From NCBI GenBank assembly GCA_905182495.1, contig CAJJBU010000003.1, forward strand, positions 310,001 to 374,000: a DNA stretch of 64,000 bases, given 5' to 3'. This DNA is from Flavobacteriales bacterium UBA952. GTDB taxonomy: Bacteria; Bacteroidota; Bacteroidia; Flavobacteriales_D; Crocinitomicaceae. A program made the position numbers and the translations under genes. Shown here piece after piece: positions 54,501-61,453 of this stretch (positions are counted from its first letter, which is position 1; every line of letters starts with the position of its first letter). Under the pieces are notes generated by a model. It made no database searches. It was not told the DNA's origin and saw nothing but the letters and a program-made list of their open reading frames with translations.

Positions 54501-55130
54501 AAACAAAAGGCAAAGGGTGGTAAGCCCTATCCAGCCAATACTTGTTGTCCTGTTTTTACTATAAAAATCAATTCCCGAGATTGAGAAGCAATATTCTTTT
54601 TTATTATTAGTGATCACCAAGCCTTCTTGCTCGTCTAGGTTTAAGAGAAAAAAAGACTGACTGAGGCTTTTACTAACATGGTTTATCAGGTATGCATTTT
54701 GAAAATCATACCGCTGTTTTACCAGAAAAGACACTGCGGCAACCTTGTCCTCGTGAGATGCTATTACGGTATAATACCATCCGTTTTTTAAATGAACGAG
54801 GCCCTCAGAGGGAAAGCGAAGGGATGCAAAGCGTGGGGTTGGCATTTTATTAGAACTCCAAAACTTCAAAGAATCGCTCTCATAAACGTGATAATATAAG
54901 CTTGTGTCCTTCGGGGTATTATACCCCTTTTTTTCCAGGGTTTCTATTAATAATCCTTTTGCTGCCTTCGCTGCTTTTTGCTCTTGTTTTAAAAAATTTG
55001 ATTGGACGCTTTGGTGTACCGAATCTTCTGATGGCCAAAAAGCACCTATTATAAAGAGGGTAGCCCCCAAAATAAGGGACATGACAAGAGTGAGAACACC
55101 AAATCTAGAAGAAAACACATTTTTCATCAC
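51567..55130 (-). CDS. Very large membrane sensor histidine kinase with HAMP domain
   Basis: A 1187-residue kinase. The N-terminal half carries about eight to ten transmembrane helices (residues 14-34 and several between 190 and 430) around large outer loops. A second sensor region lies about 460-680 and a third about 745-870, followed by a helix and HAMP domain near 900-950. The phosphoacceptor is in AKQVAHEIKNPLTPMKL near residue 967, and the ATPase has the N box NLIKNAIQSF and GIGLSLVKQIIENHGG. It resembles NtrY-like kinases. No response regulator is adjacent. It lies five bases after udk on the same strand, so both may be transcribed together. Confidence 0.9.
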   Translation of the reverse strand: MMKNVFSSRFGVLTLVMSLILGATLFIIGAFWPSEDSVHQSVQSNFLKQEQKAAKAAKGLLIETLEKKGYNTPKDTSLYYHVYESDSLKFWSSNKMPTPRFASLRFPSEGLVHLKNGWYYTVIASHEDKVAAVSFLVKQRYDFQNAYLINHVSKSLSQSFFLLNLDEQEGLVITNNKKEYCFSISGIDFYSKNRTTSIGWIGLTTLCLLFFSLLSLKNQRVKKVSVAGYFVLLYTLSLSGALPTGLVSPRFFAFNQWIPNVFSVFLLLSLLVLVLFRAPKSSFFSQNKYPILKCLLLIVVWWFIEGLVPFVLNNSSIPIGLDNLFELKAFSYIVISLFVLVFLSYNSFFKGVFGGLVKLTETKYISFLFLFCVSFIIIEIFILGGTSFTIALPLSLTIVSLVFLNKNSFKQRLLRSVFTTVILSAALVSQITVYHKKKDLGTRKVLAQKVLRERDRELEIKYASLGPKIESAPFLVNISRGQQENLTPSKFTHVLENKFFKDFWEGYDCSFNLFSPDKKEIVVRENMAAKDWEKTIETYGKQSEICPNVYFIPPSIIGFNYVIKQRVKTSRTDSSTLYIGLKSKLIPEEIGFPRLLISNKANTLDYLEKYSIAKYKEGKLFKSFGNYSYPVYLDSYAKNAKTHHVFEGQSHYVLRGLHKNAVVLSSPQPEGLALFTPYAYVFCLMGLIRLLFLLFSNRTNNRQKQTISLAFKIQAILVSMVVLSLFLFGAGSGLFVKNQYTNYNKRVINEKLQSVSEELKNKIAKMDRFDIEKDGVYLEKTLNKLSRVFLTDINIYDSKGFLVSSSRQQVFNLGLLSEQINTRAYESLRKREKTHFSQKENIGRLSYTSSYMPVYNKESKTLGYINLQHFGEQGDYEAQIQGFLVAIINVFMFLLALSIILSLVISNWLTQPLQVLQESLSKLKLGEKNKKIEYVANDEIGLIVQLYNEKIEELEKAADLLTRTERESAWREMAKQVAHEIKNPLTPMKLSVQHLLRSYDPDDPKGSADKIKKVVDSVIEQIDGLARIANEFSNFARMPEPLKSEHDLVLVIKKAIFVFQENEKYKLIFSSKLNEKKIFVDKDQIIQVLNNLIKNAIQSFQNRGHGIINIVLASNPDSGETLISVEDNGIGIEPDNKKNIFIPHFTTKSTGSGIGLSLVKQIIENHGGEITFTSALNEGSVFTFSIP

Positions 55131-55135
55131 GGGTA

Positions 55136-55747
55136 TTATTGCTTTGTCTTTAGTTCTTTTTTCAAGCGTTTCAGGTCGGTCCCAGCGTGATCATCGTTCC
55201 GAAAAACGAAATCAGCATTCGGCTTGAATGGTAATATATATTTATTATAACATGGAACAACGTGCTCGTTCCACTGGTATTCAATATCCTCCTTTGAATA
55301 CCCTCGTGTTTTTTGATCACGATTAATTCGACGCGCCAACTGATGCTTGGGGTCCACGTCAACATAAATTGAAAAGTCTAGCGCTTCCCTCACTTCTTTA
55401 AAGTAAAACAAAAACAAGCCCTCAACAATAATAACTTTATTTGGGACTATCGACACTTTTTTTATATCATTAACAGGTGCGTTAAAAAAATACTCCTTAA
55501 CCTGTATTTCTTCTCCTCCAATTATTTTTTTGAGGTCTAAGCACAGTTGCTTTTCATTAAGTGCTGTGGGTAGGTCAAAGTTAACAACATCGTTTTTGTC
55601 TCTCGCCTGTACTTCTTTGGGTAAATAATAGTTGTCCATCGTAAATACAGACACGTTCTCGTTACCAAGTGTGCTCTTTATTTTTTTTAGCAGTGTGGTT
55701 TTGCCTGAGCCGCTGCCACCACAGATTCCAATTATGTATGGTTTCAT
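55136..55747 (-). CDS. udk: Uridine kinase
   Basis: The 203-residue P-loop kinase has GICGGSGSGKTTLLKKI (Walker A) near residue 8. It also has the family segment SVFTMDNYYLP near residue 33, the VIIVEGLFLFY strand (Walker B) near 108, and RRINRDQKTRGYSKEDI near 138. It phosphorylates uridine and cytidine in pyrimidine salvage. The size agrees with bacterial Udk (about 210 residues). It precedes the histidine kinase gene with a five-base gap and diverges from the thiol oxidoreductase gene. Confidence 0.93.
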   Translation of the reverse strand: MKPYIIGICGGSGSGKTTLLKKIKSTLGNENVSVFTMDNYYLPKEVQARDKNDVVNFDLPTALNEKQLCLDLKKIIGGEEIQVKEYFFNAPVNDIKKVSIVPNKVIIVEGLFLFYFKEVREALDFSIYVDVDPKHQLARRINRDQKTRGYSKEDIEYQWNEHVVPCYNKYILPFKPNADFVFRNDDHAGTDLKRLKKELKTKQ

Positions 55748-55856
55748 TGAGTTTTTTATTCAGAAGCAAAGATAAAGAAACCTATTGTAACAATTTAGGG
55801 TCTGTTTTTATCTTTTAATGAAAAGATGTAACTTTAAGACATATACTTAAAAACAC

Positions 55857-56474
55857 ATGAAAAAACCTGTTTCTTTATTCTTTTTTTGTCTCTTATTTAT
55901 GCCTTTTTTCTGGGCTCAGGCGCCTATCGGTTCCTCTTTAGAGGACGCTTCCCTAGAGTATGAAAATGCCAACGGCGACGCCTCTTCTTTTTCTAACGAG
56001 ATGAACAAGAATGGTTTGATTGTTGTTTTTAGCTGTAACACCTGTCCCTTTGTGGTTGGAACCCCTAATTTTCCAGGGTGGGAAAGACAATACAATGAAT
56101 TATACGACCAGGCTTTCGAGAGTGATATCGGTTTTGTTTTGGTGAATTCTAACGAAGCCAAGAGGGCTGGAGATGATTCTTTTTTAAACATGAAAAAACA
56201 CGCGAAAGATGCAAAATATAAAATGTCCTACTTTCTTGACGATAAATCTGTTTTAGCAAATGCGCTTAGTGCAAAAACAACGCCTCATGTTTTCTTTTAT
56301 GACGCTTCATATAGACTCGTTTACTCTGGGTCTATTGACAACATTTGGGATGGAAGAAGAAAAAAAGAGCTTCCTTATTTAAAAAACGCGATAAAAAATC
56401 ATTTAAACAACAAAAAAATAAAGCCAAATGCCACCGCTCCAAAAGGCTGCAGTATCAAAAGGCAAAAAGCGTAA
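55857..56474 (+). CDS. Exported thioredoxin/redoxin family protein
   Basis: A 205-residue protein with a signal peptide (residues 1-20). The thioredoxin-like domain has a CxxC active site in FSCNTCPFVVGTP near residue 58 and the cis-proline region TTPHVFFYD near residue 142. The insert between suits the AhpC/TSA-Redoxin branch rather than classical thioredoxin. It would act in the periplasm or be anchored there, reducing or sensing thiols. A basic C-terminal tail follows. It is monocistronic or weakly linked to the protease gene 41 bases later. Confidence 0.87.
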   Translation: MKKPVSLFFFCLLFMPFFWAQAPIGSSLEDASLEYENANGDASSFSNEMNKNGLIVVFSCNTCPFVVGTPNFPGWERQYNELYDQAFESDIGFVLVNSNEAKRAGDDSFLNMKKHAKDAKYKMSYFLDDKSVLANALSAKTTPHVFFYDASYRLVYSGSIDNIWDGRRKKELPYLKNAIKNHLNNKKIKPNATAPKGCSIKRQKA

Positions 56475-56515
56475 CTACAATTCAACCTTTATTTACATAA
56501 ATCAACACATCAAAA

Positions 56516-58852
56516 ATGAAAAAACTATCTACAACTCTCCTTTTTTCAATTGTTATAGCCACAATTAGTTTTGCCCAAGTGCAGGGTGATGGTGGGCTGC
56601 CAAAAACCTTTAAGAACACGTTAAACACAAAAGATATTGATTCTTGGCTTTTCGAAAAGCCAGACATTACTGCTCTTCAGGCAGAGGACGAGATAAATGA
56701 CCCGAAAGGAAACTCTCCTTGGAGATTCGGCCATAATAACTACACTTCTTTAAACCTTAATAATTCAGGAACATGGATGACAACAGCAAATGGCTCTCAA
56801 ATATGGCAGTTGCTTTTAACGTGTGAGGAAGCCCTTACGGTTAACCTAAGTTTTACAAACACTAAGATCCCTGAAGGGAATGAACTTTATGTTTATAACC
56901 CTGATAAAAGTTTTATTCTCGGTTCATTCAACGAAAACCACATTTATCAAGGAGAGTTAGGAACGGAACTTGTTCCTGGAAACACTGTTGTTGTCGAGTA
57001 TTTTATTCCTCTTGGTAACGAACAAGGCGCTATCAATATAAATACGGTTACCCATGGTTACAGAACGGCAGCTGAGTTTACAGAAAAGGCTTTTGGTAGC
57101 TCCGGTTCTTGTAATATGAATGTAAACTGTCCAGATGGTGACTCTTGGGTTAACGAAAAAAACAGCACGGTTATGCTGGTTTCTGGGAGCAGCGGATTTT
57201 GTACGGGGGCGCTAATTAACAACACCTTAAACGATGGGAAACCATATGTGCTTACCGCGAACCACTGCTATTCAAACCCGACGAATTGGATTTTTAGATT
57301 TAACTGGCAAGCAGAAAACTGTAACAATCCTGGTAGCCAACCCTCTTTTGTTTCATTGAGCGGGGCAACACTTCGTTCTAGACGGACACCTACCGATTTT
57401 TGTCTAGTAGAAATAACCGGTGGGCTTACAAACGGAACTGTTCCCGCAGCATACAACCCTTTCTTCGCTGGATGGGATAATACGGGAGACGTTCCCTCTA
57501 CAACAGTTTGTATACACCACCCAAGTGGTGATATTAAAAAAATTGCTTTTGACGATGATGCTGCTTCTGTTTCTCAATCAATGGGCTCTACCGAGGCAAA
57601 CTCGACGTGGACTGTTTCTTGGGATAGAAACACGACCACCGAGCCAGGCTCTTCAGGTTCGCCTTTATTTGATCAAAACCACAGAATTATTGGTCAACTC
57701 TGGGGTGGTGGGGCTTCTTGCAGTAACCTTAGTGCCCCAGATTATTATGGTCGGGTTTCAGTGTCTTGGGAGCCGCCAGGGAGCAGCTCAGCAGAACAGC
57801 TGAAATTTTGGTTAGACCCAAATAATAACGGCGCTGGTTTTGTTGATGGTTTTGACCCTTCAGGGGCAAGCTCAGCAGCATTTGACGCTGGTGTTTCTGG
57901 TGTTTCCTTAACAGAAATGGCTGTTTGTGGAGCAGATTACGAACCGAGTTTTAACCTAACAAACCCTGGTTCAGAAACACTTACCTCTGCCCTTATTACT
58001 TATAATATTGACGGTGGTGCTGATCAAACATATAATTGGTCAGGATCCCTCGCTCAATACCAAAGCGAAGCAATTACATTTGCATCTGTTACACTTGGAA
58101 CAGGAAACCACTCTTTTAATGTAGAGGTTAGCAACCCTAATTCAGAGCAAGACGAAAACGCAAACAACAACACTGCTAATACGACAATAACGATCGCTGC
58201 CTTTCCTGAAACAGCTGTTTATGTAACTGTTTCTTTATTAACTGATGACTACGCTGAAGAAACCTACATGGAGTTAACAAATAGTAGCGGTGCCGTTATT
58301 TGGAGCGAGGGGAATGAAAACGTAGCGGGCGACTTTGGAACAGGTAATGCAAACCCTACGCCAGATCCGACCAGTCCTTTTGAAAACAATACGCAGTATG
58401 ATTGGGATGTTCCTTTGTCTTCTGTTGAGTGTTATAGCTTTACGATTTATGATTACTACGGAGACGGTATAGACTCTGAGCAATGGCAGGGAACCAACGG
58501 TGCTCTTGAGCTTAAAAATAATTTTGCTGCTGTTATTTACTCTCTCGCAGACGTTAACTTTGGGGGAGAAGAATCCTCTGTTGTAAAAAATGCTTTAGTC
58601 GGACTAGAAAAACCAGGCTTGGATTTTCTTAATGTCTATCCAAACCCAACTAGTGATTTTGTTGTAATCCAAACACCGGGAACAGGAAACAGCTATAAGG
58701 TTACTGATTTGTCAGGTAAAACGATTGCCTTTGGTGAGTTAAACAACACAAAGCAAAAACTTGCGACAAACGGCTGGGCAGTCGGCTCTTATCTCGTTAA
58801 GGTTACGCGCATTAACTCTGCTCCCTTAGTGAAACGTTTTATAATTAAATAA
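56516..58852 (+). CDS. Secreted trypsin-like serine protease with T9SS sorting domain
   Basis: A 778-residue exported protein. Signal peptide covers residues 1-19. A propeptide-like domain precedes a chymotrypsin-fold S1 domain at about 200-440. The catalytic triad is visible as TANHC (His near 249), TDFCLVEI (Asp near 292) and EPGSSGSPLF (Ser near 382). It resembles lysyl endopeptidase-type proteases. A CARDB-like domain (about 460-570) and a subtilisin-like accessory region follow. The last 70 residues (LNVYPNPTSDFVVIQTPG, then GSYLVKVTRI) are a T9SS sorting domain. It would degrade extracellular protein. Confidence 0.93.
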   Translation: MKKLSTTLLFSIVIATISFAQVQGDGGLPKTFKNTLNTKDIDSWLFEKPDITALQAEDEINDPKGNSPWRFGHNNYTSLNLNNSGTWMTTANGSQIWQLLLTCEEALTVNLSFTNTKIPEGNELYVYNPDKSFILGSFNENHIYQGELGTELVPGNTVVVEYFIPLGNEQGAININTVTHGYRTAAEFTEKAFGSSGSCNMNVNCPDGDSWVNEKNSTVMLVSGSSGFCTGALINNTLNDGKPYVLTANHCYSNPTNWIFRFNWQAENCNNPGSQPSFVSLSGATLRSRRTPTDFCLVEITGGLTNGTVPAAYNPFFAGWDNTGDVPSTTVCIHHPSGDIKKIAFDDDAASVSQSMGSTEANSTWTVSWDRNTTTEPGSSGSPLFDQNHRIIGQLWGGGASCSNLSAPDYYGRVSVSWEPPGSSSAEQLKFWLDPNNNGAGFVDGFDPSGASSAAFDAGVSGVSLTEMAVCGADYEPSFNLTNPGSETLTSALITYNIDGGADQTYNWSGSLAQYQSEAITFASVTLGTGNHSFNVEVSNPNSEQDENANNNTANTTITIAAFPETAVYVTVSLLTDDYAEETYMELTNSSGAVIWSEGNENVAGDFGTGNANPTPDPTSPFENNTQYDWDVPLSSVECYSFTIYDYYGDGIDSEQWQGTNGALELKNNFAAVIYSLADVNFGGEESSVVKNALVGLEKPGLDFLNVYPNPTSDFVVIQTPGTGNSYKVTDLSGKTIAFGELNNTKQKLATNGWAVGSYLVKVTRINSAPLVKRFIIK

Positions 58853-58864
58853 CACCCCGCAAAC

Positions 58865-59989
58865 ATGTCCGGTTTTTATGTACATGTTCCTTTTTGTAAA
58901 AAAAAATGTTCGTATTGTGACTTTCATTTTTCTACCCGTTTCGAGGGGTATAGAGAAGAAATGATTGCAAGTATCGGGCAAGAAATTATTGAAAGAAAAG
59001 GGGAGTACCCCTCCCCCTTAAAGAGCATCTATTTTGGTGGGGGAACCCCAAGTTTGCTAACATCAAAAGAACTTTCCTTTTTAATAAAGACAATACAAGA
59101 AAACTATATTATTGATTCTTCTGTTGAGGTTACCCTAGAGGCCAATCCAGAAGACGTCTCCCTAGAAAACCTTCTTCTTTGGGCAAACATTGGTTTTAAC
59201 CGGTTAAGCGTCGGGCTTCAAAGCTTTAAGGGTATAGACCTAAAGTGGATGAATCGAGGACACTCGGCTCAAGAGGCGCTAAGTTGTATTGGCCTGGCTA
59301 AATCAGCTGGGTTTAACGACATCTCTGTAGACTTAATGTATGGGCTTCCTGGCCTTAAAAAAGAAGAGTGGGTAACCCATTTAAAAACCGTTATTAACGC
59401 CGGTGTTTCTCACGTTTCTGCATACTGCCTCACGGTAGAAAAGGGGACCTTGCTTTCTGCCGAGGTTAAAAAGGGTAAGCGCTCTATCCCGGAAGACGAC
59501 ATCATTGAAGAGCAATACCTACTGCTAGTTTCTTTTTTAAAGGAAAATGGGTTCGATCAATATGAGGTGTCAAATTTTGCTAAAAAAGAACGTTACTCTA
59601 AACATAACAGCTCGTACTGGAAAGGCATAAGTTATATCGGTGTTGGCCCTTCGGCCCACTCTTTTAAGGAGGGTTACCGCCGTTGGAATGTTTCTAATAA
59701 TAGTCTTTATATAAAGGCTTTTAAAGAAAAAAAGCTTTATCACGAGGAAGAGTTTTTGAGCCATGAAGAAAAGTGGAACGAACTTTTTTTAACTGGGCTT
59801 CGAACAAAGTGGGGGGTTAGTAAGTCTCAAATAACAAGTTTTGGGGGTTTAACAAAAAAAGAAAGGGCGGTTTTAAATCAATATATTCTAGATGGTAAAC
59901 TGGAGGAAGGCCCTACTCAAATTGTATTATCTGATTCTGGATTCTTGTTTGCCGACGCTATTGCAAAAGACTTTTTTAGGGTTTCATAA
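58865..59989 (+). CDS. hemW: Radical SAM heme chaperone HemW
   Basis: The 374-residue protein has the radical SAM cluster motif CKKKCSYC at residues about 10-17, within FYVHVPFCKKKCSYCDFHF, and the GGGTPS motif near residue 60. The HemW-specific ISVDLMYGLPGLKKEEW segment and the C-terminal HemN-like domain are intact. HemW inserts haem into respiratory proteins; it is not the coproporphyrinogen oxidase HemN, which has a different Cys pattern and extra N-terminal sequence. Convergent with the next gene by a six-base overlap. Confidence 0.93.
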   Translation: MSGFYVHVPFCKKKCSYCDFHFSTRFEGYREEMIASIGQEIIERKGEYPSPLKSIYFGGGTPSLLTSKELSFLIKTIQENYIIDSSVEVTLEANPEDVSLENLLLWANIGFNRLSVGLQSFKGIDLKWMNRGHSAQEALSCIGLAKSAGFNDISVDLMYGLPGLKKEEWVTHLKTVINAGVSHVSAYCLTVEKGTLLSAEVKKGKRSIPEDDIIEEQYLLLVSFLKENGFDQYEVSNFAKKERYSKHNSSYWKGISYIGVGPSAHSFKEGYRRWNVSNNSLYIKAFKEKKLYHEEEFLSHEEKWNELFLTGLRTKWGVSKSQITSFGGLTKKERAVLNQYILDGKLEEGPTQIVLSDSGFLFADAIAKDFFRVS

Positions 59990-60589
59990 GACAAACAATG
60001 CGCTGATTTTCTTTCTTCTTTCCATTGGATCTTTATAAAGGACAAACACCTCAAGCTCTGAGCCAGATGGCATGCTCTTTATTTCTTTTATGACCCGTTC
60101 TGTTAACTTATTGCTTTTAATCGTGATCACTTTTTTATTTAGCACTATGGACACTTCTGTTACCGTATAATTGGGAATAGGAAAAGCCTCTATAAACCCA
60201 ATCTTGATTTCTAGGCTCAGAGTATCTATTTTTTCTCCAGAAACCGCTTGCCCTATATAAAGAATAGGTTCGGGGCCTTTTTTAATGTTAAAAGAAAACT
60301 TATCTATAAACACCTTTTCTTTTTCGCCGTTTGGGCCCTCTAAGTAGGCCGCCAGGTTTAATTTACCCAAAGGCCTTGTTACCGTGTCTAAAACAACAAC
60401 GTAGTACAGCCCTTTTTCATCTGTTGGCTCAATAAGAATGGTTCCATCAAAATTAAGAGGTGTACCCTCTTGTATAAAAACAGCGTTAACATACCCCGTG
60501 TAAAGAACCGTGTCTTTTTTATCATTGAAAAGCTGGTTTTGAGAAAAGACAACGCTAGAAAAGCATAGAAAAAGAAATAAGATCCTCAT
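59984..60589 (-). CDS. Exported protein of unknown function, possibly GldM-like beta domain
   Basis: A 201-residue exported protein (signal peptide 1-16). The body is beta-rich. The last 85 residues (SIVLNKKVITIKSNKLTER in part, then LEVFVLYKDPMERRKKISAL) resemble in pattern the Ig-like C-terminal domains of GldM proteins, but the similarity is weak and no cysteine pairs are seen. It overlaps rpiB by four bases and is probably translated from the same mRNA. Its role is unknown. Confidence 0.6.
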   Translation of the reverse strand: MRILFLFLCFSSVVFSQNQLFNDKKDTVLYTGYVNAVFIQEGTPLNFDGTILIEPTDEKGLYYVVVLDTVTRPLGKLNLAAYLEGPNGEKEKVFIDKFSFNIKKGPEPILYIGQAVSGEKIDTLSLEIKIGFIEAFPIPNYTVTEVSIVLNKKVITIKSNKLTERVIKEIKSMPSGSELEVFVLYKDPMERRKKISALFVL

Positions 60590-61023
60590 TTTTGGTGTGG
60601 TATTTTATTTACCCTTTTTTGATGCCTTCCCCCTTCAAATTCAGTAGAAATAAAAACCTCTACACACGCTAATGCTTCTTCTAGGGTAATATATCGCGCG
60701 GGTAAGGATAAAATATTTGCGTCATTGTGTTGTCGAGCCATCATTGCAATTTCCTTTTTCCAAGAAAGGGCACACCTAACGCCTTTATGCTTATTAGCAG
60801 ACATGCTTATTCCATTTCCTGAACCACAAATTAAAACCCCAAATAAACCGTCTTTTTCAACAAAATCAGCGACTGGGTGGGCGTAATCTGGGTAGTCTAT
60901 ACTCTCTTCTGAATGACAACCAAAGTCAACAATATCCCAGTTGTTTTTATTTAAATAATTAACAATCTTTTCTTTTAATTGATAACCGGCATGATCGGAA
61001 CCGATAGCTATTTTCTTCTTCAT
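60586..61023 (-). CDS. rpiB: Ribose-5-phosphate isomerase B
   Basis: The 145-residue protein interconverts ribose-5-phosphate and ribulose-5-phosphate in the pentose phosphate pathway. RpiB motifs are complete: IGSDHAGYQLKE near residue 8, the active-site CGSGNGISMSANKHKGVR near 66, and the RQHNDANILSLPAR near 99. The length is normal. It heads a two-gene minus-strand unit. The gene starts at the edge of an AT-rich intergenic region. Confidence 0.95.
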   Translation of the reverse strand: MKKKIAIGSDHAGYQLKEKIVNYLNKNNWDIVDFGCHSEESIDYPDYAHPVADFVEKDGLFGVLICGSGNGISMSANKHKGVRCALSWKKEIAMMARQHNDANILSLPARYITLEEALACVEVFISTEFEGGRHQKRVNKIPHQK

Positions 61024-61453
61024 TTTTTAAATTTAAAAAATATTTCTATTGTAATTCACTTTGTGAATTACGCGTTGATAACTATCCATATCTTTTTTAG
61101 GAATATTCTGTTTTTTTTAGAAGCCTTTTTGTTTTTGACATACGCTTCTTTTTTTAGGGTTTTTTATACACCTTTTTTTAAGCCCTTTTCAACATTTAGG
61201 TTATTAACATTGCCGTATTTTTATCAACTATTACAAAAAACTAAAAACGCTAAAAAAATGTTAATTGTTTGTTTTTTAAGAACATAACTCTTTGTAAGAT
61301 GTTCATTACTTAAAAAAGTTGTTGATATATAAAAACATCTTTTGTCATTATTGTTTTTATCAACATATGAACACTCTTAATAATAATAGTAAATTTATTT
61401 AGAAATTCTTTTTATTATATATTAAAGCATTAATAGTGTTCATAAACTAAAAA
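61024..61453. other. AT-rich intergenic region with DnaA-box-like repeats (possible replication origin)
   Basis: This 430-base gap has very low GC and no credible gene. It contains three copies of TTATCAAC: at 61221-61228 and 61357-61364 on the plus strand, and at 61074-61081 on the minus strand. A near copy (ATATCAACA) lies at 61320-61328 on the minus strand. The full nine-mer TTATCAACA at 61357 differs by one base from the E. coli DnaA box TTATCCACA. A T-rich stretch covers 61095-61195. The combination fits an origin of replication, but no dnaA or mnmG is in view, so the call is tentative. The region also holds the promoter of the DUF4175 gene. Confidence 0.35.

Noticed and set aside
58865..59989. 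hemW considered as hemN, the oxygen-independent coproporphyrinogen oxidase
   Set aside because: The protein lacks the extra N-terminal sequence of HemN, and the ISVDLMYGLPG context fits HemW.
60979..61287. Hydrophobic plus-strand frame of 102 codons next to rpiB
   Set aside because: It is produced by T-rich intergenic sequence (phenylalanine and leucine codons), overlaps rpiB, and has no homology pattern.
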